The notes: generated by a model from the sequence alone, not told the origin. Counted from the stretch's first letter, positions 1 to 12,351 are shown. The stretch: 64,000 bases of DNA from Lepidodermella squamata (GCA_047495785.1 JBLDXI010000048.1:434001-498000), one strand, 5' to 3'. A program made the numbers and translations.

Positions 1-2619
1 TGATCATCAAGGAAGACCTTGGCGAACTGCAGAAGGTAGGCTACTTTCAATTTTTCATTCCCAAGGTATAGGCTTGGGAATAGGATAAGCAACGACATCA
101 GGAATGGGATTGAATGAAACATTGTCATGGTTGAAAAATGAAAACAGAAGTATAAAACCAAGAGAACATAAATGTTGGGTCATCAGATGCACAGAAGGAT
201 AATTTCGAGAACTAACCTACGCTTGGATTTGATAAAATGCGATTTATCTTTCATAGCTCCGATTCGGTCATGGTCCCAAAACCTCTGGAAATGTAAGTTT
301 TACCTCTAAAATTTACCGATTTCCTAACCTGTTTTCGTTCATAAGCATCCCTGGAAAGTTCAAGAAGTACGGCTGAAACACGTTTTGAGTGGAACACTTC
401 ACCGATTCGCAATGGGCGCTGCTCCTAAAGCTCCATCAGCGGAACCACGATACCGCGTCGAAGTCTATATGCGAAAAGCAGCTTCAGACATCGGCGCCCG
501 AGCAGCAATCTACATTAAACTCAAGGGCGAGAGAGTTATCACTGACAAATGCTGGCTAAATACATCCCTCAACAATCCTGTGAGATTTAAACCCGGTCAA
601 ATGGATGTGTTCGAAATCGACGACGCACCAGATTGTGGTGATGTCAAGAACATAACTTTTGGAGGGCCGAATGAAGACGTGGTCGCGGCGTTGCGAAGTT
701 TCATCAACAAAGTCATCGTTGTTCCGCTACATTGGCCGAAACGGAAGGAGTTTGTCTTCACATTCAAGTAAGTTTCACAATCATATCAGTTTCACATATT
801 TCGATAAATTATCGATAATTGTCACTATTTTTTCTTACAGCACTGATGCTCAATCTGCCACTACAGCTCCAAGTAGGCTAAATTTCATTCCTTATATGGC
901 TTTATCATCCAACCTTCCTTTCAACTTATCCAGAACGTACTTGGGTTGTCAAAATACGAACGGGAAACTTTGCTATGTCAGCAACCCAAACACCCCTCGG
1001 CCTTCAGATATGCGGCCGAAAAACAAGCAGCGTAGTAACACTCAAACAAGCGAATGGATTCGTTCCGAAACAAGTCCATCAATTCAAGGCCGAGATTGAA
1101 GACATCGATGAGGTGGACCTTTCGATACATATCCGGCATGGATAAAAATTTACTTATATACATTTAGGTATTCAAAATACGAGTTGGTTTCGAGGACTGG
1201 TCCCAAAAGCCCACATTATTCATAGAAGAGATCATCCTAGAAATGCTGAATGGACCTCAATACTCGTGTACTGTTAACGAATGGGTATGGGCTGGGGTTA
1301 GGCAAGACGGCTGGCGCGAATTTCTCATTAAAAAAGCGAAACAACAGCTCAAATGTCACAAATACCAAGTTGCGACTTGGACTGGTCCGATGGGCGTTGA
1401 CAAAACCGAAAAGCCTGCTCATATCTTCTTGGAAATGTTCGGATCCTTGGGCGACACTGGTAAGAGAAGATTGGCGAACTCGAAGTGTCACGTGAAAAAA
1501 TTCGCCCCTAATCAAATGGACCTGTTCGATATTGAAGCGATCGATATAGGAGATATCAAGAAAGTAATCCTAACTATGCAGTCGAAGGATTCAAACGCGA
1601 AATGGCATGCGTCGAGAATCCTAGTTCAGGCCCATCCGTTGGGAGGGGAGGAGTTTATCTTCGATTGCAATCGTCTCCTAGACCCGTTGTCCAATAAAAC
1701 AGCCACATTCCCTGTCACCCTTAAAAACCCTGGGAAACCCTTTGATAACGCTGGTAAGGATGATTATTTGGTCTTTGTGACTACGGGCCCAGAGTTTGAA
1801 ATGAGCATCAATACCGGGGTGATTTTGACCCTTTTTGGGGAGAAGGCGCCTCTTCCTCCAGTCACCCTGATGAAACCGAACTCAGCTATCGGCCCAGGGG
1901 GTAAAAAAGGCGCGCCAACTGTTACATTCCGCCCTGGAGCGGTTGATTCTTTCCCAATTAAAGTGCCAATGGATCAAATTGGGTCCCTGCTAAAGGCTAG
2001 AATTGAGCATAACAATATCGGGACGCATCGTGATTGGTATTTGGACAAGTTCTCCCTGCAAAGCTTGGCCAGGCCCAGGGAGTTCACGCTACATTTTGAG
2101 GTCGATAACTGGCTTTCTGAATCGAAGGAAGACGGTGAAATAGTTCGAGAATGTACTGCTGCCTACTTCGAGAATCCGGCTGGAATTCCCTTGAGATATG
2201 AACTTAGCTTGAGACTCGGCCCCAAGACTTCAAAGCAACTACCGAAAGATGTTGTAGTTTACGCAGTATTGATGGGGAAGACTCCGTTGAATACTGGAAA
2301 GAGGGGTCTACGAAAAACTATCAACGGAACGCCATTTCTGCAGCCTAATACGTTGAGCACATTTAATATTTCGGCGGTCGGCGTTGGCGAGGTGACTCGA
2401 GTTGCGATCGGGCATAACTGCAAGGATATCGACTATCAACTCGAGATTAGTGAAATCACTGTTGTTTGGGAGGGCGCAATACGTGGTCGAGCTGATTTTC
2501 CTGTAAATAAGTAAATTGAAAAAGCGAAAAACTTAATTTCATTGGGCTAAATATTCATGCTTTTCAGACTGGTGGCGAAACCTCATCCAAACAAAGACGC
2601 TGAAATAATTGTTCCATAA
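1..2619 (+). CDS. Multi-PLAT (LH2) domain protein, 3' part, LOXHD1-like
   Basis: The 5' end lies outside the window. I traced exons 1-35, 257-292, 346-767, 841-872, 934-1112, 1168-2510 and 2568-2619 (TAA at 2617), with consistent phases and GT-AG borders. The product is a chain of about six PLAT beta-sandwich repeats. Each shows the family pattern of a Y/W-x-V-x-V strand, a mid F-x-P-G-x-x-D-x-F segment, D-x-G-x-(I/V) and an I-x-(H/F)-(G/N) turn, for example FKPGQMDVFEI near 590 and FAPNQMDLFDIEAIDIGDIK near 1500. PLAT domains bind membranes or protein partners; tandem arrays without a catalytic domain occur in LOXHD1. No signal peptide or membrane segment is visible in the part present. A poly(A) signal AATAAA lies at 2665. 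The last exons are duplicated at 19681-19925. The fold is fairly certain; orthology to LOXHD1 is inference. Confidence 0.8.
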
Positions 2620-3013
2620 ACACTCTCTTATTTTACTGCTTTTTCACGTTTCGCAAAGGAAAGCAATAAAACTAGAGCAGTTGAATTTACAGCTTTTTAG
2701 CATACTAAGATGAATCGCAGTAACAGTAGCAAAATCACAATATATTTGCTATCAAACATATTTCTGTCAACAAACTGGACGGCTATTAAAACCTGAAGAG
2801 CGTGCGCTGTCCGCGTGGACACCGCGTGAATCATCGATCATCGCATGTAACTGTAGCAAAGTGCTCCTTAATTCTGTCAAAGTCGAACACGTGGGATGTG
2901 GGACTAATCCGTAATTGCGTTCATGGTCAATTGATGGGTCTCTACACATATCGCATAAATACTGTTCCGGTGACACTCGAAAAGGGCGACAATAAGTGAA
3001 TAGTCCGCGTGGT
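2620..3013. other. Intergenic, no gene seen
   Basis: Apart from the PLAT-gene poly(A) signal (AATAAA at 2665), I see no coding or RNA signal. The short ORFs on both strands have no recognisable protein pattern. Confidence 0.5.
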
Positions 3014-3252
3014 TATCTCACAAAAAACAGACGAAATAAAAAAATTGAGGCAACGGGAGGATTTGAACCCTTGACCGCTGGGTATTGGCTCATGAGGCGA
3101 TAACACTGCCGCCGGAGCTAGCTTATTTTCTCGGAGAGGAAGGCTTATATATAATAAAGTGGTCCAACCCATGGTTTTAATCCTAACGGTCTCGGGTTCA
3201 AATCCTCGTTTTGCGTTTATTTATTGCTTTGGCCTGTTTTCTTGTGAGATAG
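3014..3252. repeat. Inverted repeat with tRNA-derived arms
   Basis: The left arm (3014-3083) and the reverse complement of the right arm (3180-3252) share TATCTCACAA, an AAACAG block, then GAGGATTTGAACCC and GACCG. In each arm the opposite strand carries a Pol III B-box-like sequence (GGGTTCAAATCC). On the minus strand an A-box-like GGCGGCAGTG precedes it at tRNA spacing, and the right arm carries a B box on plus. The arms look derived from tRNA 3' halves facing each other, as in a head-to-head SINE pair or a foldback element. It is not a clean functional tRNA, because the acceptor stems do not pair well. Confidence 0.6.
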
Positions 3253-3600
3253 CGAAGTGTCGAAGCGACGGAACGACGAATCAACGAAAAATAACGTTAA
3301 TGTAAAACTGGCAAAACGGTAACCTGGCTGACGAATCCTATGAATTCGACCGGATGAATCTATATTCAAAAACTAGTGTGATTGAAATTTTCAGTGAAAT
3401 CAGAACCTGATGCGAACTATGCGCCCAAGTGTCTAGTTTGGCATACCGTTGTCGATTTCTCGACTAGTTTCTTCAATTGCCAGAAAATTCAAAAATTCGA
3501 TTCTTTTGCTTAGCTGGAAAAAAATTCGGCCGTGAAAGGGTTAAGAGCGTTCATTTTTTCAAGCTATTTGTCCGTCAATGATTTTTAGAGGCGTAGGTAT
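3253..3600. other. Intergenic, no gene seen
   Basis: No ORF of substance, RNA gene or repeat was recognised between the tRNA-derived inverted repeat and the conserved block upstream of paralogue A. Confidence 0.5.
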
Positions 3601-3679
3601 TTTATCGCGTGCGGTGCTCGAATTTGAATAACAACAATTTGGGCACGTGCATTTCTTGATATTAAACCACGAAATATTA
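3601..3679 (+). promoter_or_regulatory. Conserved upstream block of paralogue A
   Basis: It contains ATCGCGTGCGGTGCTCGAA, then AACAACA, the palindromic E-box CACGTG, and ATTAAACCACGAAATATTA. The same ordered blocks recur upstream of B, C and D, and the block ends about 70 bp before the ATG in each. Flanking DNA is not conserved to the same degree, so this is probably the core promoter or enhancer of the family. Confidence 0.65.
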
Positions 3680-3750
3680 GGTTGTTTACTAATCATTCAA
3701 TAAAATTCCGCTAGGAAATTACCTTCAAAAAATTTAGAGTAAGGAGATCA

Positions 3751-6443
3751 ATGATGGCAGTACGCCTCCTTTTGCTCGTTTTGACTTGCTCGTACTTCCA
3801 CCTAGTCTCCTCAGGCACGGAGAATGCCTACAATATCACATTTACCATCTTCAACAGCGATGGACCAAGAGTGATAAACATGACCATGTATTACGCCTCT
3901 TATGACGGCTTCACCCCTGCCCAACCACCGGCGAAACCATGGCCGCTGCCGATACCTTACACCTTTAATAACGACACCGTGAAACGCGGCGTTTGCAGCG
4001 ATCCAGCCGATTGTAGCGATGCGGGTATTTGTGAGTTTACACCTGAAAAAATGTCTCGCTCCATTGTTTATTATGTTTGTATTTTCGTGGTAGCCGAGTT
4101 TGACAGGGGCTTCATCAGGCAAGCGATAGCTCAACTCGAATCGGTAACCTGCTTGCGGTTCGTGGAAAACCCGTCTATCAACCTGAATACATCAAACTCG
4201 ATTCTCTTCTTCAAAATGGGGTGAGCTGCTTCTTCCCAGCTTGGAAATTCATTTGTTATTTATTCCAGTGACACGCAAGGTTTTCATGGCGTTGATTACC
4301 CTCAAAAGTTCATTGGGATTGGAAATACTGTTGGCGATACAAGCTTTGCGGTTATTTTACTATTCTAAACTTGAAAAATATATAAACTTGCATCGAATCA
4401 GGTTCAATTCGCGATTAAAAAAATTGGTTACGTCCTAGGGCTGACGTATGAGCTCAGACGGCCGGATCGCGATCAATATCTCTTACCCAACCCTAGCGCC
4501 GAGACCAGGTTTGGTTTCATTCTTCATCTTAGCTCAAAAATTCGACTGAATTTCTTTGCATTTATCTGAACAGCTACCCGATAAATACGGCGCAATCGTA
4601 CTACAACTCGACTCCGTTTGACTATGAGTCGCTCTTCAATCCTATTATGAATGGAATTGGCGACCCGAGGGTAGGTCCTATGTATCCACTCGACCGCCGA
4701 TACGTGACAAGCTTGGGACAACCTAGTCACCTGTCACTGCTCGACATGGTGAAGTTGAACACGTTATACAACTGCTTCAGTGAGTTTCAGCTGATGCGCA
4801 AAGAACCTTTTTAGTAAACTTTTATATTCAGATTCCGATCCGTGCAAGAACCCAACGATCACATGTCAAAATGGTGGCTACCCGAATCCGAGCGTAAACT
4901 GTTCAAAATGCTTCTGCCCCGTTGGGCTCCGTGGCGATTTTTGCGAAATGCCATATCCGACCGATACAGCAAACGGCTGCGGTGGCGAAGTCTACGTTGA
5001 GCCTTGTACTTCTGTTGACATTTCAACTCCTAAAGTTGGCACAACAAATTCGACTCGTTGTTCTTGGCGTGTCACAACGGTTTGAAAATGATTTCTCCTT
5101 ACGTCCTATTACTTCTTTCCTCTTCCAGGGTAATGCGAGTGGATTGGTGTTCGCTTTCCCAAGTTGGATATTTCTGGAATTTTACGGTGGGCAAATTGCT
5201 TACCGGAGAATATTTGCCTAACAACTATATATTTAGAAAATCTAAATTGTTGGAACTTCGTCCTTATAAGAGGCTTGGGAATGGAGAGCCGAGTTCCTGG
5301 GTTTATGTAACAGTGTAGAATTTTGCCTTGTTGTTGCTAACTGTTTCGTCCGATTAGATTTTGCCGTATCTCTATCAAGAGTGGCCGTGTTTTTGTTACG
5401 AACCAAAATCAAGCTTTATTCTACTCGAGCATAAGCAGACAGGAATCGGGCCAGCGCGCCACTGTGACGGTCTTCGCCACTTGTCCCGGCGTTAAAGCAA
5501 CGGAGTTGAGTAAGGAATGTCGAATCACGCCGGCCGCCATTGACTATGAAGGATCGCTCCTGACTAAGACCGTAACCGGAGCGACCTGCTCACGCTGGTC
5601 GTCAGATTCCGGTTTGCGCAACTTGGATATGCCCAGGGGTGATTTTAATGCCTCCGGAAACGCGTGCCGCAATCCCTACTTTTCTTCTTTAAAATGCTGG
5701 AGTGACGGTGGGCTTACCGACTGCGCGAATTCAGACAGAATTAAAAACTGCAGTAAGTCTTGTGACTTTGAATGCAATTGACGTCTATACGCCTGTGTTA
5801 CAGCTCAATTGGCTTCGCGTTGCATCAACTCGGTAACAGGCCAGTTCGAAGCGTGCAGGCGATACTGCTTGGGGGGCGAAACGCCTTTCAAGGAATGGCC
5901 AGCTCGTTTCATGGACAACTGCAGCAAGGGCGTGAGTCGTAATCTGTTGTAATCTTGCAAAATTTCCGCTCCTGCTCTGTAGAATGCCAAGAAATGCGTC
6001 AAAGGCTCGACTTTTCGTTGCATTGCTGGCGACCAAGGCTGTGCCGCCGGTGAGGACAAAATCGTGAGTTTTTGGAACATTTCTATGATTTGCGGCATTT
6101 TTGTGATTTTCGGTTTTAGATGTTCAACACCTACGCCTTCTTCGGCCGCAATCTGCTGGCGTGTAATCATCGAGCTGATCTCGATTGGGTTCGTTTCGAT
6201 TGGGCTATAATGCTGATAATATCGTTGATAAAACATTTTGAACAGAAATACATCCGCTGCTACCGCAACTCAACAGGCATGCCTTTCTCGGAGTGTCGAC
6301 GTGCAGATTTCGGATGCAAACCGAATGAAGTTGGTCCCTTTTCTTGGGAGTATTCAACTTTGATATAAACTTCTTCGTTTTTTCAGGTATCGGATGCAAC
6401 GCCGCCATTTCCGGATCCTTTCAAATGCTACGAGGGCATGTAG
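3751..6443 (+). CDS. Astacin-like pseudoprotease with EGF, CUB and kringle domains (paralogue A)
   Basis: Fourteen exons: 3751-4030, 4094-4220, 4269-4350, 4402-4508, 4574-4779, 4832-5079, 5129-5186, 5237-5306, 5358-5752, 5804-5931, 5983-6063, 6120-6188, 6246-6329, 6387-6443. They encode 663 aa. Residues 1-22 are a signal peptide. The astacin-like module (about 60-268) keeps PWPLPIPY, TCLRF, RRPDRDQY and LYNC, but the zinc site reads KKIGYVLGLTYE and the Met-turn reads SLFNP. The zinc histidines, catalytic glutamate and Met are therefore gone, as is the second astacin disulphide. Next come an EGF of CxNGGYPNP type (about 270-305), a CUB-like region (about 315-440), a six-Cys kringle (about 447-525) and a Cys-rich tail ending KCYEGM. 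The protein is predicted to be secreted. A poly(A) signal AATAAA lies at 6605. It is closest to paralogue B. Confidence 0.88.
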
Positions 6444-7040
6444 CTGCCGAGCCAGGGGCTATCACTAAGCACTCTAATTATGAGACATCATAACTCATTT
6501 TTGATCTGCTTTTGCGTTATTGCATATAAATATACAAAGTATTTTGGGTTTTTCTTTCTGCGCGTTGACTCGTTTTCTGCAGTTTATCAGCTAGAATAGG
6601 TGCAAATAAAAAACACTCCAATGCTGTCTTCACTCACAAACATTTTTGCCTTGGGTGAATTGAAATCGCCGCACGGACTGTTGCTGCCATTAGGCGCGAT
6701 GTATGACAAGGTTTCGTTGCTACGGATTATTCCTATAGTGAAAATAATAATTTGAGCACATTTACTGTCCCAACCACCAACCATATATTATTTAATTTTC
6801 GATGTCCGTTGCGTCTTAGACCGTCTCAATTATCCGGATCGTATCGTAAAATATGCCTTCTTAATGGCCGAATTATAAACTCATAAAACCTTCTTCCAAG
6901 CAGGGATTTTTTGATATTTTTATATCAAAAAATGCCCGCTTGCCCAGAAAATATCACCAAAAACCCCACTTGTCAAACACACAAGAGAAACCCAAAAAAG
7001 CTCAAGCAACACTTCAAAACGATTTTATTGAAAATCACAA
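6444..7040. other. Intergenic: 3' flank of paralogue A and a small hairpin
   Basis: Holds the A poly(A) signal at 6605, whose surroundings resemble those of B (near 12577). An A/T palindrome at 6903-6937 (GGGATTTTTTGATAT, loop, then its complement) could form a 15-bp hairpin. No gene seen. Confidence 0.5.
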
Positions 7041-7042
7041 AA

Positions 7043-7270
7043 ATGGGGTGAAAATTGGGCAGAACTCCGGAAGAAAAAGAGCGAGACCGGTATCAAATCG
7101 GGCAGCATTCACCCCCATCGAACAGCACTTGGCCATGAGCTCGTGAAAATCGGGCAGAACTCGTCCAGAGATTCGCAAAATCGGGCAGAACTCGTCCAGA
7201 ATTTCGCGAAAATTGAGCAGAATTCGTCTGGAAATTCGCGACAAAAGAGCAGAATTCGTCCAGGATGTCG
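7043..7270. repeat. Imperfect tandem repeat, about 30-35 bp unit
   Basis: Around six to seven degenerate copies of a unit like AAAATCGGGCAGAACTCGTC followed by CAGA-TTCGCG. The long minus-strand reading frame over it is a by-product of the periodic sequence. Confidence 0.7.
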
Positions 7271-7822
7271 CGGGGATCAAGCAACAATCAGCCAGCTTTC
7301 GATGAAATCGAAGACAGCTCAGGCAGCATTGGATCCCAGAATCCAATGAAAGCAAGAAGATACAGAACGGCATGGTTCGAAAATCGAGCGATTCCTGACA
7401 CCATGGCAAATAGCAGCCTTTCGTTCGAAAGTCGAAGGGTCGTTTGAAAGTCGCATTGACAGCCATCCGAATCCAACCGAGCAGAACCATCTTGCGTCCG
7501 ACAGCCCAATTTTGTGATTCAGTAGCAGCAATTTGTTGAGCAAGCGAGAAATGCGGGAAATGTGAAAAACAAACCAAAAACTCGCAAAATGAAGAATGCG
7601 AAAATGAAATGAGCAAGCAACAAATTTCATGATTTTTTAAGTTGGATTTTTCAATTTCAAATTATAGCGATAGAAATTCAGCGAGAGTGTACCATACAAT
7701 ACTAGTAACCCTGAAAATTTTACGATACGACCCGGATAACACACATATACGGAAGCCATTCAGGTTATATGCTCTATTATATGTTATACGAAATATAAGC
7801 CTTCAGGCGATTATAAACCCAT
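7271..7822. other. Intergenic, no gene seen
   Basis: No supported gene. Open frames on both strands lack known motifs and overlap the end of the minisatellite. Confidence 0.4.
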
Positions 7823-8012
7823 ATCGTTAGCGACGCGCCAAAACAACCACTTTACTATTTATAGATTTTATGAGGAAAGTACGTTCGAAATTAGGAAAAA
7901 ATCGGTGTTCAAAAGGCCTAACGTACTTCACCATTACGTTCGGCGACTTCAAGTACGATCGAATGAATCATCTAAGTGGTTGTTTTGGCGCGCCGCTAAC
8001 GATATACCCTTC
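7823..8012. repeat. Palindromic repeat (inverted arms of about 33 bp)
   Basis: ATATCGTTAGCGACGCGCCA near 7822 is mirrored by TGGCGCGCCGCTAACGATAT near 7985. The arms continue into AAACAACCACTT and its complement. It is a probable MITE or foldback remnant; no target duplication was identified. Confidence 0.6.
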
Positions 8013-8324
8013 TTGTCTTCCGTATATTATATAATATTTTGGGCACAAGACGAATATGACGCTGAAAGTCTCACGAATAAAAAATGTAGTTTTGGAAGGC
8101 GGTCGATGAGAGTTGGTGGCTACCTCGAAATCGGCCACCCACTCGATGGATTGAAAAGTACAACTCGAAAGTAAAACTTTGGACACCAGTGCAATTTTGA
8201 ACACGATAGAAATTCATTATTTTAACTTCGAGGAGAATATTTCAAGTTTTTTATAGACTTCGATCGCATTTACTGAACTCCCCTATGCTCCATAGAGAAC
8301 TTAGTGATCAGAAAAAGACTTATT

Positions 8325-8885
8325 ATCTCGTAATGGCAACGCATAGAGAATAGAGTTACCAGAGATGAAACTCCTATTGGAAACTTGAAGTTTTAATTCA
8401 TTTGCCGATATTCTTAACATTTCATTATGGCGGATCTTTTTGAAAGTCGCGCCTACATGTTTACATGTAAAAGGGGTGTTTTTCCACGGGCTATACCCAA
8501 AATAGCCCATCGTGAAATTTCGATTTTTTAATTTCAATCGATGGGGATTGGTTTCAACTATAACCAGTTCAAAGGATTTCGTACGGAAATGAACGGTTTT
8601 GACGCCATGGCCATTTCCGCGAAGGCCACTTTTTGGGGGTTAAAAATTTGTGTTTTTGCCTTGACCCCACGGCCACAGCCTTGATCAGACTATCGCTTTC
8701 TTTGGTGGAACTGATAGAACTGAGTCCATATTAGCTATAAGCATATGAAATTTCTTGTTTAGGAAAGCCACCATTCAAAAATTATTCATGGGTTTCGGAT
8801 GCACTTTTTCAAGATTCTGCTTTTAAATATTGCTGAAAAGTGCAAAGGCTGAAATCGTTGCTAACTCTATTCTCTATGTGGCAAC
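8325..8885. repeat. MITE-like element with terminal inverted repeats
   Basis: GGCAACGCATAGAGAATAGA near 8335 is the inverse of TCTATTCTCTATGTGGCAAC near 8865. The inverted ends are about 24-26 bp and enclose about 510 bp of non-coding DNA. No target duplication was confirmed. Confidence 0.55.
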
Positions 8886-9548
8886 GAATTAATTTCAAAT
8901 ACCGAGTAAAACGTCCACCATAAAAATGTTGATGGCTTATTATTTTTAAATTTTCAAGCACTCCGTTCTCTATGAGCAAACCAGCGAGTTGAAAATCGCA
9001 AATTTCACGCGAAATTCTCTGCGCACGAATAAAGGTGGATTTTTTTTTAACACAAAATCTTGGTGTTCATAGTTGTACTTTTGGGGTACCTCTAGCCAAA
9101 TCCTTACGCTTGCGAATTTCCGAGAATAAAAAAATACCAGGATGTTACGCAAGGCGGCCCTTATTGAACTACGTTGAAAACCCGAGCAAAATCGCATCTC
9201 TTGAATTTAAACAGCACATTGAAGTTTGCATTGACGTAGGTGTTCAAAGTTGTACCGGATTACGGTAAATCAGATCTTCTTGATATCAACAAATAAATAA
9301 CTGAAGAACAAAAATGCAAGTGTATAAAAGACTGAGCTTTCGGGTTTCCATGAATTTCAACGGCTGGAAAATGATTTAATCAATTTCACAACTCCGAATT
9401 TCGGCGGCTGAGCTGGTCCTTGATGCCGTCTACATTTAAACACCGAAAGAAGCTAAAAATAACACGAATTTTAACAGATGAACTAAACGTTCATTTTCTC
9501 ACGCTTTTGTGTGCGGGATGTCCAGGTTTAATTCAGATGCGTAGTTAT
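8886..9548. other. Intergenic, no gene seen
   Basis: No ORF with recognisable features. This is the upstream flank of paralogue B. Confidence 0.4.
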
Positions 9549-9624
9549 TTCATCGCGTGCTCGAAAATTAAAATAACAACATATTGGGCACGTGCATTTC
9601 TTGACATTAAACCACGAAATATTT
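9549..9624 (+). promoter_or_regulatory. Conserved upstream block of paralogue B
   Basis: Contains CATCGCGTGCTCGAAAATTA, AACAACA, GGGCACGTGCATTTCTTGA and ATTAAACCACGAAATATTT, in the same order and at the same distance from the ATG as in paralogue A. B lacks the short GCGGTG part present in A and C. Confidence 0.65.
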
Positions 9625-9692
9625 AATTTTTTACCATTCAGTCATTCCGCTAGTAAACAAATATTTTATCGCATTAATAGGTCTGATCAGTA

Positions 9693-12302
9693 ATGGCAGT
9701 ACGCCTCATTTTGCTTGTATTGGCTTGCTCACAATTCCACCTCGCTTCCCCGATTTCGGAGTATGCTTACAATTTCACCTTTACGGTCTTCAGCGACGAT
9801 GGCCCAACAGTGATAAAGATGACAATGTATTCGGACTTTTATGACGGCTTCAATCCCAGCCACCCTCCGGCAAAGCCGTGGCCGTTGCCGATACCTTACG
9901 CATTCAATAACGGCACTGTGAGAATCGGCGTTTGCAGCGACCCAGCAGATTGTGACGACGTAGCTATGTGTGAGTTTACTGAGAAGTGTCTCGCTCCATT
10001 GTTTATTTTGTTCATATTTACGTGACAGCCGAGCTTGATAGGGGCTTGATCAGGCAAGCAATAGCTCAACTCGAATCAGTCACCTGCTTGCGATTCGAGG
10101 AAAGACCGACTATCAATTTGAATACATCCAACTCGATTCTTTTCATAGGATATGGGTGAGTGTTGTGTCCCATCAGCTTGGCGAATCAATAGTCATTCGT
10201 TTCATTCAGGGCTTCCGAAGGCCTTCATGGCGTTGATTACCCTCAAAAGTTCGTTGGGTTTGAAAATTCTGTTAGCGATACAAGCTTCTCGGTTAGTTCC
10301 TATTCAACACTTGAAAAGCGTGTAAACTGGCTTTGAATCAGGTTCAATACGCGATCAGAAAAATTGGCTACGCCCTAGGACTAACGTATGAGATCAGAAG
10401 ACCAGATCGCGACCAATATCTTATCCCATACCCTGGCTCTGAGAACAGGTTTGTTTTTTTGGTTCAATTATTCAATTATCTCAGCTCTCGAATTCGACCG
10501 AATTTCTTTGCATTCTTCTGGATAGCTATCCGATAAATACGGCTCAAACATACTACAGCGCGACAACATTTGACTACGAGTCGCTCTTCAATCCAAGTAT
10601 GAATGGGATGGGCAATCTGCTGGTCAGTGAAAGGTACCCAGCACTCGACCGGCGATACGTGACAAGCTTGGGACAGCCTAGTTACCTGTCGCTGCTCGAC
10701 ATGGTGAAGTTGAACACTTTGTACAACTGCTTCAGTAAGTTTAGGCTGCTGCTAAAGTAGAATCTGCTCGTTCAACGTATTCTTTTAGATTCAGATCCAT
10801 GCAAGAACCCAACGATCACATGCCAAAATGGTGGCTACCCGAATCCGAGCGTGAACTGTACAAAATGTTTCTGCCCGGTTGGTCTTGGTGGTGACTTTTG
10901 CGAAATTCCATATCCGACCGATACAGCGAATGGCTGCGGTGGTGAAGTCTACGTGGAGCCTTGTACAACTGCTGACATCAAAACTCCTGAAGTCGGTACA
11001 ACAAATTCAACTCGTTGTTCTTGGCGCGTCACAACGGTTTGCAAATTTTTCCGCTTCCGATTGATTATCGTGGGATTATGTCTTTCCTCTGACAGGGTAA
11101 TACGAGTGGATTGATCTTCGCTTTCCCAACTTGGCTCTCTCTAGAATATTATGGTGGGAAAATCTGTATCTGAGAATATCTGCCTATATAGTAACTTCAT
11201 TTTTAGGATCTGTAAATTGTCAGAACTTCGTTCTCATACGAGGCTTGGGAATGGAGAGTAGAGTTCCTGGGTTTATGTAAGAGTGAAGAATTTCGCCTTG
11301 TTGTTGCTAACTGTTTCCTCCGATTAGGTTTTGCCGTATCGCTAATATGAATGGCCGTGTTTTTGTCACCAAAAACAAACAAGCTTTATTCTACTCGAGC
11401 ATACTATTCCAAGCAGCGGGCCAAGGTGCCACCGTGACGGTCTTCGCAACTTGTCCCGGCATTAAAGCAACCGAGATGAGTAAGGAATGCCGAATCACGC
11501 CGGTCGCCAGTGACTATGAAGGATCGCTCATTTCCAAGACCGTAACCGGAGCGACGTGCTCGCGCTGGTCGGAAGACTCCGGTTTGCGATACATGTATAT
11601 GCCCAGGGGCGATTTCAATGCCTCTGGAAATGCGTGCCGCAATCCCTATTTTTCTTCGTTAAAATGCTGGAGTGACGGTGGACTTGCCGACTGCGCGAAT
11701 TCAGACAGAATTAAAAACTGCAGTAAGTCATTTTAATACTTTGAATGCAATTGACGTCAACGTCAACTATGTTACAGCTCAATTGGCTTCGCGTTGCATC
11801 AACTCGGTAACAGGCCAGTTCGAAGCGTGCAGGCGATACTGCTTGGAGGGCGAAACGCCTTTCAAGGAGTGGCCAGCTCGTTTCATGGACACCTGCGGCA
11901 AGGGCGTGAGTTCTAATCTATTCTAATCTTGCAAAATCAGCGCTTTTTGTTTCGTAGAACGCAAAGAAATGCGTGAAAGGCTCCACTTTTCGTTGCATCG
12001 CTGGCGACCAAGGCTGTGCCTCCGGTGAGGAAAAAATCGTGCGTTTCCAAAAAATAGCAAATTTTGCCGAAATGTCTGTATTCTGCTGTTTTAGATGTTC
12101 AACACTTATGCCTTCTTCGGCCGCAATTTGCTGGCGTGTAATCATCGAGCTGATCTCAATTGGGTTCGTTTCGATTGGGCTAACGCTGATAATATCGTTG
12201 ATAAATCGTTGTGAATAGAAATACATCCGTTGTTACCGCAACTCACCAGGCATGCCCTTCTCTGAGTGTCGACGTGCAGATTTCGGATGCAAAAAGACTT
12301 AG
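9693..12302 (+). CDS. Astacin-like pseudoprotease with EGF, CUB and kringle domains (paralogue B), early stop
   Basis: Thirteen coding exons: 9693-9969, 10029-10155, 10210-10291, 10342-10448, 10526-10734, 10789-11036, 11096-11153, 11207-11276, 11328-11722, 11778-11905, 11958-12038, 12095-12163, 12219-12302. They encode 644 aa with the same domains and splice phases as paralogue A. The zinc site reads RKIGYALGLTYE and the Met-turn SLFNP, so it is catalytically dead by sequence. The last codon of exon 13 is TAG (12300-12302) where A has GAA and C and D have GAG. A sequence matching the final exon, about 12352-12408, remains after it with an intact acceptor and an ending like that of A. B should therefore lack the last 18 residues, including the terminal KCYEG cysteine. 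All other exons are open, so it may still be expressed. A poly(A) signal lies at 12577. Confidence 0.85.
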
Positions 12303-12351
12303 GTCTCATGGTATTTTTTTAACTTTGAAATGAAATTCTTCGCTTTTTCAG

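Noticed and set aside
659-1099. 146-codon plus-strand ORF
   Set aside because: It is a shadow frame reading across exon-intron borders of the PLAT gene. The spliced model in other frames gives clear PLAT repeats.
1113-1167. Non-canonical GA-AG intron near 1141
   Set aside because: An ordinary GT donor at 1113 joins GATGAG to GTATTC and yields a perfect PLAT segment, so no unusual splice site is needed.
7035-7616. 193-codon minus-strand ORF
   Set aside because: It reads mainly through the degenerate tandem repeat at 7043-7270. Its periodic FAxIxxRxxPDF-like protein pattern is a product of the repeat.
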